From Rhodobacter sp. SY28-1 (GTDB taxonomy: Bacteria > Pseudomonadota > Alphaproteobacteria > Rhodobacterales > Rhodobacteraceae): a stretch of DNA of 64,000 nucleotides. Under the pieces are notes generated by a model, which was not told where the DNA came from, made no database searches, and was given only the letters and a program-made list of their open reading frames with translations. How positions within the stretch are numbered: position 1 is the first letter of the stretch; every line of letters begins with the position of its first letter. Positions 61,176-64,000 of this stretch are shown in pieces. Both the position numbers and the translations under genes were made by a program. The DNA lies in the NCBI RefSeq assembly GCF_005222785.1, contig NZ_STGH01000001.1, positions 434,001-498,000 on the forward strand, in the 5' to 3' direction.

Positions 61176-62095
61176 GGCCGGGCTGATCCGTACAGGGTGG
61201 CCGCCGCCTCGTGGCAAAGGCTGACCAGGTGCTCGATGCCCGGGCTCGGTTCGGCCGCCTGACGCCGGGTGATGCCGACCGCGCCGGACAGGAAGCGGAC
61301 CCCGGTCGGGATTTCGATCAGTTCGCCGCGGTCCAGTTCTTCGGCCACCACCCCGCGCGAGATGAACCAGAGCGCGTCCGATCCGGCAAGAAGGCCGCGA
61401 CCGACGGCAAGGGCCACGGTTTCGACCGTCGGGCGCAGGCCGGTCAGGCCGAGGCTGGCCAGGTATTCGTCCACTCCGGGCCGGATCAGGGCATCGCCGG
61501 GCGGCAGGATCAGCGGTGAGATCTGCAGCATGCTGCGGATGCTTGTGCCGGCCAGCGGGTGACCTGCTCGGGCGACAAGGACGACAGCCTCTTCGTGCAG
61601 GTGGGAAAAGCTGAGCCCCGCCATTTCGGAGGCCACCGGCATCCTGCCGATCATCAGATCGACGAGACCGTCGCGCAAAAGGCCGATAAGATAACGATGG
61701 GGGCCGGTCTCGATCTTCAAAGTGACCTCGGGCAGGTCGGCATGAAACCGCAGGGCCACGCGGGGCAGAAGCCGGGTCGCGGCGGTCGGAAGCAGGCCCA
61801 CGCGGATTGCCCCGCCGCTGCCATCGGGGCGCAGGGCCTCGGCCGCCGCCTCAAGCGATTGCAGGCCAAGCGCGGCGTGACGGCGGAAGGTGGCTCCGGC
61901 TTCGGTCAGGACCAGACGGCGGCGCACGCGCTGGAACAGCGATGTGTCGAGAAGCTGTTCCAGCTCTGCCAGGGTCCGGCTGAGCGCGGGCTGGCTGATC
62001 CGCTGCCGCCGGGCAACCGTGGACAGGCTGCCCTGGTCTGCAATGTCCAGAAAGGCCCTGATGTGGCGCAGCTTGATCGCGGGATGCATAGCCAT
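61166..62095 (-). CDS. pcaQ: LysR-type regulator PcaQ
   Basis: A 309-residue LysR protein. The DNA-binding domain is LRHIRAFLDIADQGSLSTVA, RRQRISQPALSRTLAELEQL. The effector domain starts near SGGAIRVGLLPTAATRLLPR. It is divergent from pcaD-pcaC-pcaH, the position and wording expected of PcaQ, which activates protocatechuate genes in response to carboxymuconate or enol-lactone-type compounds. The 77-base gap to pcaD contains TCAGCTGA (62138-62145) and AT-rich half-sites. Confidence 0.87.
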   Translation of the reverse strand: MAMHPAIKLRHIRAFLDIADQGSLSTVARRQRISQPALSRTLAELEQLLDTSLFQRVRRRLVLTEAGATFRRHAALGLQSLEAAAEALRPDGSGGAIRVGLLPTAATRLLPRVALRFHADLPEVTLKIETGPHRYLIGLLRDGLVDLMIGRMPVASEMAGLSFSHLHEEAVVLVARAGHPLAGTSIRSMLQISPLILPPGDALIRPGVDEYLASLGLTGLRPTVETVALAVGRGLLAGSDALWFISRGVVAEELDRGELIEIPTGVRFLSGAVGITRRQAAEPSPGIEHLVSLCHEAAATLYGSARPQP

Positions 62096-62172
62096 ACGAT
62101 TATGACCCTAAGCCACCTTTGCATTATCGCGCCGGGTTCAGCTGATTTAGGTTATGAACGGGAGGAGTCGCG

Positions 62173-62958
62173 ATGCAAGCCTTATGTCGTCCGTTCGGAG
62201 TGCTGCATGTGCAGGTCGACGGCCCTGAAGCCGCGCCTGCGGTGGTGTTTGCCAACTCGCTGGGCACCGATCTGCGACTGTGGGACAAGGTCTTGCCGCT
62301 GTTGCCGCAGGGGCTTCGGTTGCTCCGATATGACAAGCGCGGGCATGGGTTGTCGGGCTTGGGCGGCGGCGAGCGGCTGGACGATCATGCCGAGGACGCG
62401 ATTGCGGTGATCGAGGCGGTGGCGCGTGGACCGGTGGTTTTCGTTGGCCTGTCCATCGGCGGCCTGATCGCGCAACGGGTGGCCGAGTTGCGCCCCGATC
62501 TGGTGCGTGCGCTTGTCCTGTCCAACACCGCGGCGCGGCTGGGGACAGTGGAAAGCTGGCAGGCCCGGATCGACGCGATCCAGGCGGGCGGGCTGGAGAG
62601 TATCGCCGATGCGGTGATGGAACGCTGGTTTGCGGCACCCTTCCGCGCGACGCCCGAGCTTGCGCTGTGGCGCACGATGCTGGCCCGGACCCCGGCAGAT
62701 GGGTACATCGCAGCCTGCAAGGCGCTTGCCGGGGGAGACCAGACCGAAGCGACGCGGCGGCTGCGGGTGCCTGCGCTGGTGATCGCGGGGGAAGCGGACG
62801 GGGCATCTTCTCCCGATCTGGTGCGGGCGACGGCGGGGTTGATCCCGGGTGCCGCCTTCCATGTCATTCCGGGTGCGGGGCATCTGCCGTGCGTCGAGGC
62901 GCCCGAGGCCTGGGCCACACTGGTCGGCCCCTTTCTGAAAGCACATGCACATGGTTGA
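62173..62958 (+). CDS. pcaD: 3-Oxoadipate enol-lactonase
   Basis: A 261-residue alpha/beta hydrolase. The nucleophile elbow is FVGLSIGGLIAQRVAEL. It also has NSLGTDLRLWDKVLPLLPQ, RYDKRGHGLSG (oxyanion/strand region) and the catalytic His in IPGAGHLPCVEAPEAW. It hydrolyses 3-oxoadipate enol-lactone. GGGAGG precedes the ATG. It overlaps pcaC by 14 bases. Confidence 0.93.
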   Translation: MQALCRPFGVLHVQVDGPEAAPAVVFANSLGTDLRLWDKVLPLLPQGLRLLRYDKRGHGLSGLGGGERLDDHAEDAIAVIEAVARGPVVFVGLSIGGLIAQRVAELRPDLVRALVLSNTAARLGTVESWQARIDAIQAGGLESIADAVMERWFAAPFRATPELALWRTMLARTPADGYIAACKALAGGDQTEATRRLRVPALVIAGEADGASSPDLVRATAGLIPGAAFHVIPGAGHLPCVEAPEAWATLVGPFLKAHAHG

Positions 62959-63337
62959 TCTGACCAAACGCGGCATGGCGATCCGCCGCAAGGTGCTGGG
63001 CGACGCGCATGTCGACCGGGCCGAGGCGGCAAAGACCGATTTCGACGCCCCCTTCCAGGCGCTGATCACCGATGCGGCCTGGGGGCATGTCTGGGCGCGA
63101 GACACGATCAGCCTGCGGGAACGGTCGATGCTGACCATCGCTCTCCTGGCCGGGCTTGGGAATGACCACGAGCTTGCGATGCACATCCGCGCTACGCGCC
63201 ACACCGGGGCCAGCGAAGCCGATGTGATGGAGGCCTTGCTGCACGTCGCAATTTACGCAGGCGTGCCCCGGGCAAATCATGCGATCAAGATCGCCAAAGA
63301 GACATTCGCCGCCATGGCCAAGGAGGAGACCCCATGA
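62945..63337 (+). CDS. pcaC: 4-Carboxymuconolactone decarboxylase
   Basis: A 130-residue CMD protein. It has [60 protein letters not shown] and [20 protein letters not shown], the PcaC wording with catalytic His/Glu. It converts gamma-carboxymuconolactone to the enol-lactone used by PcaD. It has no CxxC, unlike the AhpD-like protein at 552. It overlaps pcaD by 14 bases and pcaH by 4. Confidence 0.95.
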   Translation: MHMVDLTKRGMAIRRKVLGDAHVDRAEAAKTDFDAPFQALITDAAWGHVWARDTISLRERSMLTIALLAGLGNDHELAMHIRATRHTGASEADVMEALLHVAIYAGVPRANHAIKIAKETFAAMAKEETP

Positions 63338-64000
63338 AGCCCGCCGAGTTCTATCAGCGCGACCGGCTCTGGCATCCGCCGGCGCTCGCGCAGGACTACA
63401 AGACCAGCGTGCCACGCAGCCCGCGACTGGCGCTGTTGTCGCTGGAAGGCTCGCTGTCCGAGATCACCGGGCCGACCTTCGGGCACAACGACATCGACCC
63501 GATCGACAACGACCTTATCCGCAACTACGCCAAAACCGGCGACCCGGTGGGGGAGCGGATCATCGTCCACGGCCGGGTGCTGGATGAAAATGGCCGCCCT
63601 GTGCCGAAGACACTGGTGGAAATCTGGCAAGCCAATGCCTCGGGCCGCTATCGGCACAAGAAGGACGGCTATCTTGGCGCGCTGGACCCGAACTTCGGCG
63701 GCTGCGGGAGGACCCTGACCGACGAGAACGGCTATTACTACTTCCGCACCGTCAAACCCGGGGCCTATCCCTGGCGGAACTGGGTGAACAACTGGCGGCC
63801 CGCACATATCCATGTGTCGGTGTTCGGGTCGGCGTTCAGCCAGCGGCTGATTACCCAGATGTATTTCGAAGGAGACCCGCTGATCCGGCAGTGCCCAATC
63901 GTGAACACGATCCCCGATCCGCGCGCAATCGACCAGCTGATCGCTCCGCTGGACATGAACGCGGCGATTCCGCTGGACTGCCTGGCCTACAAGTTCGACA
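63334..64000 (+). CDS. pcaH: Protocatechuate 3,4-dioxygenase beta subunit, right end cut
   Basis: The first 222 residues of PcaH. It has [20 protein letters not shown] near the start, [34 protein letters not shown] with one Fe-ligand Tyr, then [19 protein letters not shown] with another, and [11 protein letters not shown] with the two Fe-ligand His residues. The last residues of the subunit and the expected pcaG lie beyond the window. It cleaves protocatechuate between its hydroxyls. It overlaps the pcaC stop (ATGA). Confidence 0.95.
   Translation, partial: MKPAEFYQRDRLWHPPALAQDYKTSVPRSPRLALLSLEGSLSEITGPTFGHNDIDPIDNDLIRNYAKTGDPVGERIIVHGRVLDENGRPVPKTLVEIWQANASGRYRHKKDGYLGALDPNFGGCGRTLTDENGYYYFRTVKPGAYPWRNWVNNWRPAHIHVSVFGSAFSQRLITQMYFEGDPLIRQCPIVNTIPDPRAIDQLIAPLDMNAAIPLDCLAYKFD

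Noticed and set aside
62096-62172. A precise PcaQ operator in the pcaQ-pcaD gap
   Set aside because: TCAGCTGA and GGTTAT half-sites are visible, but I could not find a convincing match to the published PcaQ site, so no operator is called.

Overview
The window reads as one contiguous, gene-dense piece of a high-GC alphaproteobacterial chromosome, most likely Rhodobacteraceae/Paracoccaceae. The grounds are a MipZ-type division ATPase, an aerobic (late-cobalt) cobalamin cluster with cobN/cobG/cobF, TrmD with the N-terminal extension I associate with this family, and pervasive ATGA/TGATG gene overlaps. I see no rRNA, tRNA, CRISPR array, insertion sequence or phage gene. Family assignments come from reading the translated sequences; no database search was run.

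Layout. 0-3.4 kb: the end of a FAD oxidoreductase, an AhpD-like protein, a four-EF-hand periplasmic protein, a GH25 lipoprotein lysozyme, and mipZ. 3.5-13.6 kb (mostly minus strand): the ffh-rpsP-rimM-trmD-rplS-rpmE translation/secretion operon, carrying three tandem GNAT acetyltransferases, a chorismate mutase, the B12 lower-ligand gene bluB and a membrane protein. A glycosyltransferase-like gene, a small membrane protein and a lower-GC accessory gene flank it. 13.7-15.5 kb: a LysR regulator with a DMT exporter.

15.6-32.5 kb: a cobalamin region in blocks. Two minus-strand AdoCbl riboswitches precede (i) a CbiM-like permease-cobF-kinase and (ii) DUF1636-cobW-cobN-cobG-cobH-cobI-cobJ. Between them lies cobL-cobE-cobM-cobB-cobA, with cobK inserted on the opposite strand; cobK and cobL share overlapping start codons. 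cobO faces away from riboswitch (ii). 32.6-36.8 kb: a small lipoprotein, an AraC regulator, a DsrE-like protein, and a DNA ligase/exonuclease pair whose exonuclease gene contains a 13-base homopolymer.

37-64 kb: an aromatic and amine catabolism region in four modules. (1) A likely anthranilate pathway through 2-aminobenzoyl-CoA: a fused monooxygenase/reductase, SDR, MarR, enoyl-CoA hydratase-like protein, acyl-CoA dehydrogenase, cupin, thioesterase, divergent Rid protein and aryl-CoA ligase, divergent from a thiolase/dehydrogenase/hydratase set across a 29-bp palindrome. (2) An IclR-linked aldehyde dehydrogenase/aminotransferase pair with a Tm-1-like protein; an ACCAGTGGT motif occurs in two of its promoter regions. 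(3) A homogentisate module (maiA, hmgA, fahA, two metallo-beta-lactamase-fold proteins, a flavin monooxygenase, DUF2783, MarR) with twin GTTGC-N4-GCAAC sites. (4) The start of a protocatechuate operon (pcaQ, pcaD, pcaC, pcaH), cut by the right edge. Modules 3 and 4 deliver ring-cleavage products to central metabolism. Module 1 probably does the same through CoA thioesters.
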